64,000 nt of DNA from Agelaius tricolor (GCA_023055355.1 JALJCS010000001.1:55929381-55993380), one strand, 5' to 3'; positions 1 through 14,302 are shown, counted from the first letter of the stretch. A program made the numbers and translations. The notes: generated by a model from the letters alone, not told the origin.

Positions 1-3000
1 CCATTAATTCAATCAATGAGGAGAAGTGGCAAAAAACACTCTGTATCACAGTCAGGGCATCTGGATATCCTTTATTGTGAAATATGCGCTATAATCACTG
101 CTCCTATGAGACTGAGAATTCAGTGTTCTTGGCTATATATCAAAACCTCCTATGATTTCAGGCCCCACTTGTGGGCAATATTTGTCAGCAGCAAGTCTGG
201 ATATGCTCAATGGTGACTTTCCTGTGTATGTAGATCATGGTAGGATAAGGGCCAATACCATAAATATCTGTCTTCTTTAACTCAAAGTAACTCTTTCAAT
301 TCATCTAACCACAGAGAAGCAGAATTCAGCAGAAGCAGATCCTACACCCCAAGTGACTCCAATAAAACCATTGTAGAGCCTATAAGTAACAAAGACAGAT
401 GCCCTTATTGGAGTTTTTATGTCAGAAACCCTTTCCATGGGGCTCCAAATCTGAATCAATGTCCATAAAGCCTCCTAAAGCAAGCCAACAGCACTTGTGG
501 AAAATATACCTCTTAGGATAATTTTTTTTTGTACAGAATGAGGTGATTATCATTATCTAAAATATCTAAAACCTTGCTGGTTTTAAAATAAATATTTTTA
601 TAGTCATCCTTTAAGTGGCTAGAAGGTATAAATGAAGAAAAGGAACTCTCTCTCAATAATTTATCAGAGAATACATTTGCCGTGCAGATTGCCATCCCAA
701 CTGTTGGATTTGCTTCTTATTGCTAATAAAGAAAAAATTAAAAAAAAAAATCCCTTTTTCATATGGTCCCCTGGTTATTTCATCACCTGTGGAGCAGTTG
801 CAGTGGTGAGGAGCTTTGTGTAAACATGTATCTTTCTTCAGTATATCTTTTTCATTAATATTTTCCTAAAGCCTCAGTGTAGTACTTTTATTAGAATTGC
901 AATGATAAAGCACAGAATTTAAACTGAGATGGTGTCTTAAAAGCTACAAATCAAGAGCCCATGCATTAAGGTGATCTAGTCTCTTTGAATATAGGACCAA
1001 AATGGCATTTTGCTACTGGATAGTAAACATAAGCACTCCTGAAAGATGAAATGTAGAGCTTTAAATGCCTTTTGAATCAAGATTGGTTATGAATTGTAGT
1101 TCTTCAGCACTAGACAAGTGCTAAAATCTTTAGTGTGTCTGATCAATACAGCTAAATATTGATCTATATTCTGTGTGCAAGGGGCATAATTTGACAATTT
1201 ACATTAATACATAATTTGTCAAAACAGATCTTCCAAAGAGAATCAAATGTGAAACATTTTTGCCTGGAATCTTTGCTGAATTGCCTTAGAACAGCTCCTG
1301 CAAAGAATGATTTACATATTCTTAGCTTAAATTTCTGGAGCTGTAATACTTGAACATTATTTTAAGTTAAACCAATGACATCCAAATAAAATCTAACAGA
1401 CTAGTAATTCTTTGAAGAACAGGCAACTATTACCTTGGCCTGGGGAAATTTTACAGCTCTAATATTTCATGGTTGGGAGATTACAAGCACCTTTTTCTCA
1501 TTTACTGAAAAGTTCATAAAGAGAGGGTACATATTTTAAGTAAAACAAGGACATAAGAAATGATCTACTCTGTGTCTGTCTTAGCATGAGCATCACAAGA
1601 CCAATTATCCAAATATTTCCTGCAGAAATTTTTCAACTCCCTTCTGCAAAGATATTTTTCCTCTGGCAAGAATTCCACAGTGGCAGGTCTGACCTGGAAC
1701 TCCAGGAGGTTTACAGTAAGCAGGAGAAGCAGTTGGAAGTCAGAGAACATAACCAAAGGCATAAAAAATGGCCATAAAGACCTAACTTTAACAGTCTAAA
1801 TCACTTCTGAGGTGTCAATAGATGGTTATATATTTGTATTTCTGTTCTACAACCTTGGGAGATGTAAGGAATGTCCATGCAAGTCAGTAAAATGCATCAA
1901 TAACATCCCTGCTTACAGGATTATGCATGTAATTATGTGTGCAGGTGGGATCATCCTTAATTATTCACTGTGATATGCATGAGAAATTACCTTGTAATTG
2001 TTTTCTGAGCAGTAATCATTCATTTTCTCAGGTTATGCAATGAGCTTGAGAGCTGAAAAATTTCATAAATCTGTGTTAAAATCGTACTTTTTAGCTAATA
2101 ATGTCACTAATACTCAAAAAATCTACTCATTATTACTTCCATGCATTGCTCAAAGGAAAGGAGTCTCTTCTGTATATTTTAAACTAATATTATTCTAAAA
2201 ATTGATTTATTGATTTTATTCCACTTGATATTCTGTACTATTATTTTTTAAATTGTGTATTTTCTCATTTACAAATCTGAAAAAGCAAAAACAATCTGTT
2301 TGTGCCTATTAAAAGGGACAGTCTAACTTCCTACTTGGTTGTGTCAGCAAATGAAAATAAGAATTGTTCATCACTAAGTCTTTCTTACTGGCCTCAAGAG
2401 GAGCATACAGACTGTGCTCTAGCAGCCTGAGAGGGAATGTGTTTAACAAAAGGATCTCAGTGTCTCATTAACAGCAATGAAGTTTGCAATATCGATTCAA
2501 CAGACATTATTAGAAAGATTTTCTTAAATTATTAACTTCCAACTTCAGTAAGGGCTCCGAAGGGAAAAGGGATGCAAGCCAAAAAAGCTATTGAAGGATT
2601 AAAATAAGTAGCAATTACAAATGCAGTGAGCAACATTTTGAATAAATGTCACTTTCATAGAATTTTAAAGTTCCCAATTTGATCTAATGTTCTTAAAATT
2701 GTTTTTCAGGTGGTGGCACTTGAATATACAAGCTTGAGGTCTAAGTTCTAAATTGATATACTGAAATTTAGTTGCAACAGTGGGCCTGTTTCTTTGAAAA
2801 AAGAAATGTTTCACATAGAGATGTTGAAGAAGACCAGTGTCTTTGAAAATCTGGTGCAAAATTTTATACAGTGACAGAGGAAAACTTTGAGCTATACGAC
2901 TGAAGAGAAAACCTCTTAAAAATTGAAATTTTTGCTCAAGTTTGTTCCTCTGGCCTAATGCTTTCCCTCATGAAGCAATACGTTCAGGCCATTCAAAAGT

Positions 3001-6000
3001 TGTACTCCTCTTTAAATTCCTTATCACAATGTAACTAAATATAGATTGTTTTTAATTAATACATTACACTACACTATACCTCAGCTTTGTGCATGAGTCA
3101 GTACAGAAAGGTCTGAAAATGAATGTGTTGATTATTAAACGATCCACAAATTATTTCAATATGACCTTTGTGGCAGATTTAAAGCTTTGTAAGTTGGTTC
3201 ATTATTGTCCACTGCCAATGGAATTTCAACTTCTGCCATCTGCATCTGCCACAATTTCTTGATCTTGCTGTTAAAAGATACTTAATTACATGCAACAAAA
3301 TTTATTTAAAAGAATATTAAGACACTAAAAGCATATGCACTCAAACTTCTTGGTTGCATTTCCTACATCTATTAGTGCAGTCTCAATTTGACCACTTCAT
3401 TTTAAAAGCCATTGTTTTGAGGCCATATTTCCTTTTTACAGGTACCCTGTCTCATTCAGGGTACTTTGAATAACTTTTCATTGTTTCCCTTTGTTCATCA
3501 TGCAGCCCCTACTACTTGTTTCCTGCATGCTACTTAAATACTTCTGTGAATACATAATTATGAATTTGATAATTATCTTTTCTTAGCAGACCATGCATGC
3601 AGTATTTGCTCTTCAAAAATTATTTTAACCTTTCTAGGACATGATTCTGCATGACGTGTTCACTTATTTCTGAGAGGGGACTATAGCAACATAACACTAA
3701 TACCACAAGTGCACATTAAATTGGAAGGACCAATTTGAGATGCTGCAGGACTAGCTTTTCAGGCAACATTTTATTTTATATGGTCAATTTGCTGCACTCA
3801 CTGACTGTGTCTACAGGTTTTCAGCTACTCTGTAAATGAGCAACATACGAATGACCTGTCAAGGCCACACTTCAATAGTGTCATTGACATTTTTTGCTCA
3901 ATATGACCATCAGATTTGTGTGGCAGAAACCAGTATTGAAACCAGTTTCAGCACCTAGATGTAAAAATTAAGCTATGCCTGGCAACCCTCTATCACACTG
4001 AAAACAGCCCTTCCATTTTCTGCAGCAATCCAGGCCAAGTTTCACTGGACAGCGACATCTTTTGATATAAAGCACTGGCTCCATGTCTAAGTGCTTACTT
4101 CATACATCCTTGGGAACTGGCATGCTAGCTTCTTCTAACTCTTGAAAGTTTGACTTTTCATGTGTTCTAAAAATATAGGAAATAACAGATAAAATTTCAT
4201 TAGGCTTCAGTAGAAATTATGACACAAAAAGTTGTTTTTCACAGAATTTATAAAAAATTTTATGATCATACCTCATTTAACAGAATGACTGCCAGCAAAT
4301 AGGAGAGGGCAATTTCCATGAAATATCAATTCTAGAAGATACAGTGAATTTTGTCTATGGGTTCTCTTCTGTCTTCTGATAGCAAAGTAATATTGAAACT
4401 CAAAAGCAGGGATCAGTTGCTATGAGGGATTATGTCAGGAATTTCCTGCTTTCTTTCAGACTGTCCCTCTGCAATTTGGGATCTTTGTGCTCTATGTAGC
4501 AGACAAAAAAATAACCAGCCAAAAACCAGAAATTAGGAAGGATGAAAAATATCAGGAACTCTTGAAGAACCTATGACGAACCGTGTTTCTGACAGCATAA
4601 TGCTCCTTGGTTCACATCATTAATTAAATTCTATGCCATTTAAGTTCTTTTTTTCAGAAATAGACTTTCTGAAAAAAAATTCTCAGAAATATACTTTGAA
4701 TAATTGCTTTATTCATAGCAAGTAAACTATACATTGCTTTGTACATTCATTTTTTTTCTATTCAGTCCTCTACTTAAATTTTATACTTGAGAGGTAGGGT
4801 AGTTTTGGTTTTTTTCCCACTAGCTATTTTTTATTTTTAACATGAAGCAGAATCTTACTTCAATTAGAGATATGGGTATCTTTATCACAGAGTAGTTATT
4901 TTTATAACATAATACGAAGAGTTGTTAAGTAGTTGTCTGCGGCATGCTGCAGCATTACATTTACTCAGTCAAGATCATGAATTTACATTTAAAGAGTGAT
5001 AAACATACAAATCACAGTATAAAATGAAGTAAAAAATACACAGAAAATGCAATGAGCATTTCTGTTTCAGCAGTGATCTGTAGACTTATATTTGGCAAGA
5101 GCAGGGAAAGGGAAACGCTGTTTCTGTTGAGCATGGGTATCATGGAAATGTATATTATGATGTAAAAGTACATATGGAGGGGAGCAGGGGATGGAGTGCC
5201 ATCCCACTAGATGCCATCTCTTTCCACTGTCACAACCTCTCACCTTTTGCTTTTTCATCCATGATCTTGTCGACTGCTTTGTTTATACTTCCATCTTTTC
5301 AAAATGTAGATACTTGCTTTTCTATCCCAGGTTCATTGGCTCAGGCAGGTCTGCAAGCACATGGCTGTTTACCCTGAAGAAAATGCAATAATCACACACC
5401 TCGCCTGGAAGCATTTGGCACATTATCAGAGGTTCTCAAGGAAAGCTCTACTGTAAGCAGGTCCAGAGACAGCTTAACCCTCACTGAACCCTGTGCTTTG
5501 GGTCTCCCCATGGCAAATTCCATAAATCCTGGAAGATGGGAGCTCCACAATTTGATCTCATTATCCTGAGGAAAAACAGGATGACATCTGAGATATAAAC
5601 CCTCATATTCTTACAGTCCATTTGTTTCTCTAAACTACTTAAACCCTGCTATACATTTAAGTCAGGAATATTTCAATGTTATTACACACTATGCCTACAT
5701 TGACATTTCTTGTTATGTCTCTAGTGCTTCCCCTTAGCCATTAGGAAAATCTCCCATTGTGTCTCTCAGAGAGGTCATGATAGATGCTACTGGCAGCTAA
5801 AATTAAATATTTGATTCACCAAAGCACTGGAAACACATTTGAAAATAGATTAGGCATTGATTTTCCTGTATACTCTTTTGCTGTGTTATTGACTTTGGTT
5901 TTTTACTTTATTCTTAATGTCTTTGAAGTTTTTATTATCCTCCTGGACACAAAAACATAGTTTTATGTGAAGCTTAGCAGTTTGTTAAAAGAAACAATTA

Positions 6001-9000
6001 AAAATCTGTTAGCACAGAACTTAGAGGTTTTGGAGTTTGCTCAGTTCCACCCAAATGCCCCAGCCTGCTGGCTGTGCACATCTGCTCTCTTAAGTGCTGT
6101 GAATTTGTTGTATTTTTTCTCTCTGGAAGTAAAACCTGTACACCAATACAGATCCTTCAGCAAATTCAACAGTTCACTTGATTTCCACTTGTAATACATC
6201 TATCCACAGCACTGCCTTGTTAATATTAATGCCTCTGCATGCAGACAGCTGATATAAATGAGTTGCTAATGGAACAGTTAGTCATCAGATGCCAACTTTT
6301 CAATTTAAAGTGTTCACACAAGTTAAATGAGACAATAGCTGTTGTGAAATGCATGAGGTAGGATTAAATCCATAGCTGAATATTGCCAGAAATTCTGGTC
6401 ATCTCAATTTCAAAAAGTGCCAATGGAAAAGTGTATCAAAACTCAATAAGGATAATCAAGGGTGCAGAATGACTTCTCTACATGACAAGATTGAACAGGT
6501 TCTTCATCTAAGAAATTAGATGGGGGGCATAAGATAACAGCATGGAAAACTATAATTTGCATGAAGAAGGGATATAAAAAATTACTATTGACCTCAAAGA
6601 GCTGAAGGAGTCAGATGGTAATACAAGGTGACAGATTTAAGACAGTCAGGAAAGGGTATATTTTTATGATTTGTGTAATCACTCAGTAGAATTGATTTCC
6701 CCAGGTTGGTTTGGATTTGGAAAGTATAAATGGATTTGAAAGCTCAGGTAAGTCAAAGCCAAGGAAGAAGTGTTTACTAATGCCCACTAAGTAGTTTGTG
6801 ACAGCAGCAAAATTAACATTTTTTCTGGAGCCCTTCAGCAGCTTATATTGTGGTAGGATCTCAAGGGTCCACAAACAGAGATTTTGGAACCTGACAACAT
6901 TTTTGGGGTACTTTAAATAGGTACAATAAGAGAAAATAGTTTTCCATAGTTGCTAACTTAGAGATGAGTCAATTGAACAATATCAGCAGAGTTGTGAATA
7001 TCTTCCATGCTTGAAGGAGGGAAATCTTTCTGCATGTGTAGGGAAGACACATGAATGAGGATGTGATAGAGACACTGACTTGCAACCAGAAAAGACAGCT
7101 CCAGCACCTACTTTTATATGAAAAAAAGATGTAGAGAAGAAGCTTCTGCCTGGACACCCTTTTCTGGTTTTTATGCTGCACATATCGAGCATTAAGTCTT
7201 AGGCTTTGAGCCCTGGCCTGACTTTGTAAAAAGGAAAAAAATCCAGCTTCTGGGAAGCAAATCCTGAGTTCCAGGGACAGTTTCACTTGTGAATATAAAG
7301 TGCATTACAGCATCTTCTGGACTTCAAGAGGAGGCTGGGCAGTTCAAGCAGGCATAAACCCAAAATCTTCAAACCTGTCTTTGCACCATCCAGTTATATC
7401 AGCAACACTGAGTATGATGTTTTTTATTTACATATTCTTTTTTCTAAATACATATAAGAGTAAATACTTTTTTAAATTATCTGGGTCAATGCCTCAATTA
7501 TTGCAATGGCTATAGGAAGAACTAGTGCAAATCATCTGCCTCTCTTACTCTTCTGCTTTTTTTCTGAGAGCTCATGAATACTTTTTGGCAACTTTGTTCC
7601 AAGAGAAATTTTACTGAACTTTCCTTTGGCTTAATAGCTCCTCTGAAGTTTATCTAACTCTGTATTGAAAACCTCCCTTCTGCCACAGGAAATCCAGTAA
7701 GCACTCCACGAGTTTACACCTGTGGAAGCTGAAGACTTAGTGTCTTCATAGGAGTAACATTTTTTAAGTCCTACTTTGAAAGTAGATATACCTGTTTTCA
7801 GGTGATTCCAAATAATTTCTGATTATAATATTCCAAATGATGATATTGTCATGATTTTTTCTGGCACATGTAGGTAAGCATGACACTCAATAAAATAATA
7901 AACAAGCAGTGGTATTACCAAGAACAACTTCAATAAACATTCACGTAGAGGCTAGAAGTAATTTAATTTACTTTGTTTGTAACATGAAGAACTGTGCTTT
8001 TAATTTGCATGACATACATCTATACCTTGGCCTTATTATCAGCTAAAAAGCCTTTCTACAGGTCCTTTGACTTGTCCTTTGAAAAGTACTATGCCTTTTA
8101 AGTATTATATACTTCCATGTCATCTGTCTTCATTCTATTCCCAACTTACACAAGTTTCATTGCTCCTAACAAGGCACATGAAGTAATTAAAAATGAATAA
8201 ACCAATAAAACCTTCCACAAGGACACAAGAAACAGCTAAGTAGCCATCATCAAGCCCTGAAATAACTGTAACAACACACTGAACTGTAACCAGCCTATGA
8301 GAAAATAAAACATTATTTGACCAGGAGGGAAAAGTAAGTATTTTATTTACAAAATCAGTGTAATAAGGCAGGATTAAGATATAAATCCTGGGAAAGAGAG
8401 GGAGGAATAAACCCAGTGATCTCTAACTGGGAATTAACTCCAGAACATGATAGTCAGCTGGAGCATAACCTTAAACTTCAGTAACTCTGCAGTACCAAAC
8501 TGAGCATCTGTGTACAGCCACCTCTCTCTAAAATGGTAAGGTTCTGACTCTTCTTTCAGTGATGTCTTACCCTTGATATGAGGACTCCATAGAAAACACT
8601 AGTAATTTCATTTTGGTGCCATGCTGCGGTCACCACGGAAAGAAACATTATTTTTCTAGTGGATAATGTGCTTCAGGTGCTCACATTTTGATTATTACAC
8701 AGACAAAGCTGATCACATCTGGCACTGGAGGACAGTGAGAACCAAAGAACTCGTGTACTCAGAAGTAGATGGATATGTCAGGTTGTCTTGTGGAGAAATC
8801 TTATTTCTCTCTACAGGAAATGCAGGCTGTGATACTTTCCTATTTCACGTCCTGGTATTTTCCATGCAGGAAAGGAGACTAAAATGAAGATTTTCCTTAA
8901 TAGTATCATCCAAAACATATATTTTTCACCTTTCTAGATTTTTTCATGTCAGTCTTGAAAATACAGACCTCTTTAATGGGAATGTATCTGATATATTAAA

Positions 9001-9104
9001 ATACCAAAATCCAGTATATATCTCTATGATCTAAATAGGCGAAGAATGTCAAACTTTTTAAACTTTTAGATATGGGGAATTTCCATTCGTCTGCAACATT
9101 AAAG
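1..9104. other. Unique A+T-rich non-coding DNA, no gene seen
   Basis: About 9.1 kb with frequent stops in all frames. The longest open frame is about 105 codons (6969-7286, minus) and has no recognisable domain. I saw no CR1 3' end, LTR, tRNA or microsatellite longer than short homopolymer runs. It could be intergenic or intronic; regulatory elements cannot be excluded by eye. Confidence 0.6.
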
Positions 9105-9324
9105 GGTTGAGTCTTCTCCCCCTTATTGTGTAGGTCTTTGGAGATATCCTGTTGTTCTTCTATTATTTCTAGAGTCCCATCTTGTTGCTATTCTATTTCT
9201 AGAGTCCATACCTCTTTGGTGTATTCTCATGGCGGCAGATCTTGGCTGACTCCTTCTGCTGCCTGCTGTTCTCTCTCAGCTCAGGGCTCCTCCAAGGCTC
9301 TCCCTGACTGGCTTACCCACCCCC

Positions 9325-9333
9325 GTTTTATCC
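9325..9333 (-). promoter_or_regulatory. TATA-like element in LTR
   Basis: The minus strand reads GGATAAAAC, a TATA-like box placed between the CCAAT box and the G+C-rich downstream part of the LTR candidate. This is inference from position and sequence only. Confidence 0.35.
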
Positions 9334-9344
9334 CAGTCATCTTC

Positions 9345-9350
9345 ATTGGT
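9345..9350 (-). promoter_or_regulatory. CCAAT-type box in LTR
   Basis: On the minus strand this reads ACCAAT. It lies 15-20 bp upstream of a TATA-like element in the same orientation, as expected for an LTR U3 promoter. Whether it is active is unknown. Confidence 0.35.
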
Positions 9351-9475
9351 TACAGCTGCAGCCCAATTAAGGACATCACAGCTGCAGCCCATCAAGGGCA
9401 ACCGGGACCTCCGGGGCAAAGCCTCTATACACATATTCAAATACAATACATATCCTCTACTATAATATCCTAATT

Positions 9476-12400
9476 CACCCAGAAAGTAAAATTAAAACTC
9501 AAGACTCTTCCAAAACAAAAGTTAGGCCAAGCTACCCGTGCAAGTTTTTAGTAATAGTGAGAGGAAAATTTTATCAGCTGGAGATATGGAAAAAAAATAT
9601 TCTATTCATTACTTCATATTGGGAACTTCCCTATTTTTTGTTCACAAACTAAAAACATGGTTTGAAATTCTAAGAATATGCTGAAAATGACAATTCCATT
9701 CCACAAATGGAATTTTGAATGTTAGATTTATTCAGACTGGTATAAAGCATTTAAAAAAATCTTAACTTATCTGGCTATACCTGGAGTGTATTAAGATTAG
9801 TGAGCTTCAGAACCCTGTGCCTACATTTTGCTGCAGCTGTTTTTATCAGAGAAGTTCATGATCTCATAACAGATGATACAGGAATTGCTCAAGAAGGCTT
9901 TTAAAAAATTTACAAATCTATGAAAGTTAATCTTAATTATATGACATTAATTGCCTTTATTAATTAGTTTTCTTCTCACTGAATCGAAATACTTTGCAGA
10001 TCTTTCAGAGGATCATGACATGAAAACTACATTACCATATTTGCCTATTTGCTCTGTCAATATTTGCATGACAGTGTTTAGGTTTTCTTTCCAGAGCTCT
10101 CATGTTCTTTATAATGTAGAGTTATCTTTCAAAATCTATATATATGACGGAGAAAACTTTTCCAGTTCTTACAATATCATTAGATGCAATTTGTCTGACA
10201 CTGTAAATTTAGAAAAATTTCATAATTTTTGTCTCATAGAACATCTAGCTAGCGACATGCTGTCACCAAATTAATGTTGTAAAATATCCATGTATCATCT
10301 TTACAGACTAGTATATAATTCTTCTGCTTTCCAGAAGAAGACAGCATTTTCAATAGAGAATATAAACATGCACTCTTTAGAAGTCTATGTCTTCTAGAAT
10401 ATCAGTGAAAGTGTTAAGATTTCAGGTGTTTGTGGTATATATAATAAATAACTAGTTTACTTCAAAATGCACATTTTTCTAGTGATACCCCTTAAGAGTT
10501 GCTTTGTTGTACTCACTGTGAATATTTCTTTTCTATATTTATAATTTCTTAGGCCTATAAATGAATCAGGAGTCTTTCATTCAAAGAAAGAGCATAAGAC
10601 TTGTTACAAACAGCTATGCACTAGTAAGCAGCAGATTTTATCTATGTTAGTCAGTAAAATCAATCTTAATAACCTGTAATTGTTCTATTAAACAATTTCT
10701 CTTTCTCAATGCACATGTGAATAGATTAGGCTTTGGTCATCTAAGCCCTGCTGAGAAAGAATTCTCCTTGAAAATGGTCTATATCCACTATTTTCTGATG
10801 CTGAGAGAGAAATCTCCATGTACTTGGGGAAAATTTGGACAATGATGTTTTTTAACAAGCTTTATCAAAGAAATAGGCTATGGTTGGAAGATCTGGCAGA
10901 CTCTCCGGGGCTTCCTTTCTTCTGCATTCGAGCAGCTCTGTGATGTGCCCAGGTTAGCCAGAGCCCTGACCAGTGGACAACTCTATGTCTGCTCACAAAT
11001 TTGGGCTGTTTCTGAAGCCATAGTCAAGCCAACCATAACCATATTTAGCTCATCAAAACCATTCCAGCACACCAATTAAGCAGATCCCTTGAACCCCAAA
11101 TCTACAAAACTCTCTATAAGGCACTGAACTAATTTTTCCTCCTAAACCTTCTGATACTTGCTCCTCTTTTCATAACTTATGAAAAATAAATGAATTTCAA
11201 AATGAGATTACTAATAACCACAGCAGGTCAAAAGGTGTCCTGAGGAAATGTCCCATTTGTACTGGCTATTTACACTAGCTGGCAGTACAGATGAGTACTT
11301 CACAGCTAAGAGGCTGTTTTCCATTCCAGAATGAGAACTAATAAACCCCACTCTTTCATCGGATGTTCTCTGAGTCAGATTCTTTCCACTGTTCTAATCT
11401 TCCCCCTCCTGGAATAATAAATATCAGTCACCTCTCAGTGCTTAGCAAAGGTTACTATTTTTAATTTGAAAAGATTTTTTTTCTCTTCCTAACTTTCCTT
11501 CTGTTCTCTGCAGATGGAAGTTGCTGTATGAATGCAAATTTCATTCATTTATTCAATCATTTATCCAGCTCCAGCTTTTGATAAATATGATAAGACTTGT
11601 TTCAGTGACAGCAGAGAGGCTGACTGATTCCGTTTGAGATTTAATGGTTACTAAGAGCTTCATGAAAAATTCTGCAGGAGTAAACCCTTCAATAGAAAGG
11701 GAACACATCAGTGACAGTTCCAATTATGTTTTAACACTAGACAGTGGTGGTTTTTTTTTGCTGCGGTATTTTACAAAAGATCGGATTTTCATTTATGAAT
11801 CCTAAAAATATGTTTGTTTTACATCTGCAGTGGCATTTAGACAAAAAGAGACCTTTATTTCCATGTCTTTCAATAAATAGCCAAATAGTACTTTTCTCCC
11901 ATTAAAAAAGCCATTGTATTTTTCATGGTCAGTTTTCCATTTATTTTCAGCATTTTAACATAAAACATTGCAGGAATGTCCATTATATACCTTTAGAAAA
12001 TGTTCTTGAATGTCTCTGTCCTGTTGAACCATTGTACTAGAGAATTCTTTTACTCTGGTTTTGAAAGGTTTGCCTTGCATAGCCTCTGAACAAGACAAAG
12101 GCATTCTGGTATATGGATGATTTAAGGACAGCAAGACAAAATGCCCTTGCACTACTGTAATGCTGCAGAAGTGTAGTGATGTGGTGCTTTCTTTTGGAGG
12201 TGCTTCAGACTAAAAAAACACCTCATCCACATTTAAGCAGATGGACAGCATTGTTGCAGAATTTTCTTTTCATGGAAATGGCCATCAGCTGAAATCTGCA
12301 TTTCAATTTCCAGGGAGAAAAATAGAAAATATGTAGACTAAAATGACATCAGGATATTTTCAAAGAGTACAGGTATCCAAATTTTACAACAGTCTAATAA

Positions 12401-14096
12401 GGAGAAATTTTGAAGTTCTCACTCCAGCACTTGTTTTCCAACAGAACAGGTTGGAAAAACATCTTTGCTGGGCAGGCAAGTATGCCTGACTTTGCCTTTG
12501 CACAGACTGAAGGAGGCAAATGAACTCTCAACTTCACATCTGTTGGTACCTCTCATGAGTTCTGTGGAAATGTCAAGATGCTCATTTATTTATGATCTCA
12601 ACCACATGACCAAGCACATCTTTTAAAATTTTTTTTCAATGCAATGTTTTTTTCAGATATGGTATAAATCTTCAAAGTTTAAAAGTAAATGAAATATGAC
12701 ACATACCTACCCAGTAGTTTTTTTTTGAAAATGACTAAAAATTAATCTTTTCTTATTTCCCAGCAGGGACATTGATGAATGACTTGAAATATATATCTAT
12801 GGTAATATTTAGAGGATGTCTCAGCTAAGCACCCAAGATTAAAAAAAAAAAGAAGAAAATTTAAAATTTTCACAGAAATCAACTTTCAGGTAAGTAAAAT
12901 ATGTAGGAACATGAGTCACTTTCTACAGTGCATGGAAGGAAACAATTGTCCCTCTTGGAAGTATAAAAAACAATTCAGAAGACAGAAGTTCTCTTGATTT
13001 ATTTTAGTAACATTTAAAAAACAGCATCAAATTATATCAGCTTCATTTATCTTGCCTATCTGAACACTGAAAGTGTACAAGCATAATAAAATGATGTGAT
13101 GATCTCCAGAATTCTGCTGTGCTTAGAGGAAACATAAGTGTTAAAATAAATGGAAAGTTCTTAGCTCTATTGATTTCAGTTGTTAGTAGTCTCTGCCTGA
13201 TATCACCTATCAGTCTCTTCATAACTCAACTATTGAGTCTATTTTAAAACTTTTTTTTTGCATCCACAAGGGAAAAATATTAAAGGAAAATTCTCTCTCC
13301 TCAAGTAAAGGGTAAATTGCATCATTGTTCCTCCAAACACACCCAGATGTTTTCAAAGATTACTGATGTTCTGACCTCAGGGTACCATCTATAGGTAAGG
13401 CATGTCTACAAAGCACCTATGCCTTAATTTGTCTTGTAGCTCAAGTTTTTCACTTGGCCTAGTCAATGTTTCAATTTTTCTCAGCATCACATCTTAATCC
13501 GTTTGAATGTGTTCTGTTTTATTACATTAAGTTTCCCTCTTATGCTTTAAAAGCTTACACCGGATAGTGTTAGTCTGTTGAAATGACTCATTTTCAGAAA
13601 AGTAAAGAGAACCAGCTTTCCTTATGTCACTTAATAAATATTTAATCATAATCATTCACAAAAGCAATATGCATACCAAAGATGCCTTGAGTAGTGAGGA
13701 TTTTCTGGCTCTTAATTCTATTGACTGATTTCTGAGGATGATTAATCAGCTTCCTTTAAGGAACATGATGTTTCTTATGTCTGTTTCACTGAAGTTATGA
13801 CTGTCTTTATAATTAAAAAGCTATTTCCAATGTTAGTATAATAATTTCCTCACAGAAATCATCTCTGTATTCATTAGCATCTCTGGGAATCTCCTCCAAG
13901 TAGATTTCCAGAACTTTGCTCTAAAGCACTAATTGGTGTTAAAGCTGTGAAAGAAAAAAAATTAAAACCACAAAATATTCAATTTCAGATATTTCTATTA
14001 ACGTCATCTCATTGAACTTTGTATATTCACCTATAAACCTAAGGTATGCCGTAAAGCAAGATCCTGTAACTTCAAGTCTCAGAATAGCAGGTGGGA
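9476..14096. other. Unique A+T-rich non-coding DNA
   Basis: No exon, TE or RNA gene recognised. The longest open frame is 107 codons (9951-10274, plus). It is A+T-driven, shows no known motif, and opens at a TTG rather than an ATG. Confidence 0.55.
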
Positions 14097-14151
14097 TTTC
14101 TAAGTAAGAAAATCAGTTTTCCTTAGTAAGAAGATTTCCTAAGTAAGAAAA
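14097..14151. repeat. Short imperfect direct repeats, motif TTYCTWAGTAAGAARA
   Basis: Three near-identical 16-bp units begin at about 14097, 14119 and 14135, all carrying TAAGTAAGAAAA or a close variant. This looks like a local duplication about 100 bp upstream of the perfect hairpin at 14243. Confidence 0.7.
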
Positions 14152-14242
14152 CACTGCTTTTAAATATTTTTTGGCCCATAGATACCTGTGACTTCCATAC
14201 AGGATTTCCCTGAGTCTTGAAGTTAATGGAAGTCTTTGCAGA

Positions 14243-14302
14243 ACTTTGTTAGAACCTCAAGCCTGCAGTCTTTGATCTGCAGGCTTGAGGTTCTAACAAA
14301 GT
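14243..14302. repeat. Perfect inverted repeat, 26-bp arms, 8-nt loop
   Basis: The left arm (14243-14268) and right arm (14277-14302) are exact reverse complements over all 26 bp. They are separated by the 8-nt loop TCTTTGAT (14269-14276). The first flanking pair outside the arms does not match. An uninterrupted 26-bp stem is unusual for unique DNA. A young inverted duplication by template switching during replication is the simplest origin. A transcribed copy would fold into a stable hairpin, but the perfect pairing and small size are not typical of an animal microRNA precursor. Confidence 0.95.

Larger units (their letters stand above)
9105..9475 (-). mobile_element. Probable solo LTR of an avian endogenous retrovirus
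   Basis: This block is richer in G+C than its surroundings and reads as a retroviral LTR on the minus strand. Seen directly: a CCAAT-type box (plus-strand ATTGGT, 9345-9350), then a TATA-like GGATAAAAC (plus-strand 9325-9333) about 15-20 bp downstream in minus orientation, then a G+C-rich transcribed-like stretch. It also has two internal direct repeats: a 14-bp motif ACAGCTGCAGCCCA at 9352-9365 and 9378-9391, and a TATTTCTAGAGTCC motif at about 9165-9177 and 9194-9207. No gag, pol or env sequence flanks it, so it would be a solo LTR left by recombination. I recall similar wording from songbird LTRs but cannot name the family. The ends are approximate and I found no clear target-site duplication. 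A 115-codon plus-strand frame (9126-9473) is antisense and not a gene. Confidence 0.5.

Noticed and set aside
7620..7730. Possible ancient CR1-like wording around TGTATTGAAAACCTCC
   Set aside because: Only about 20 bases resemble the family and the flanks do not continue the match.
9126..9473. 115-codon plus frame
   Set aside because: It covers the LTR candidate in antisense and starts at TTG.
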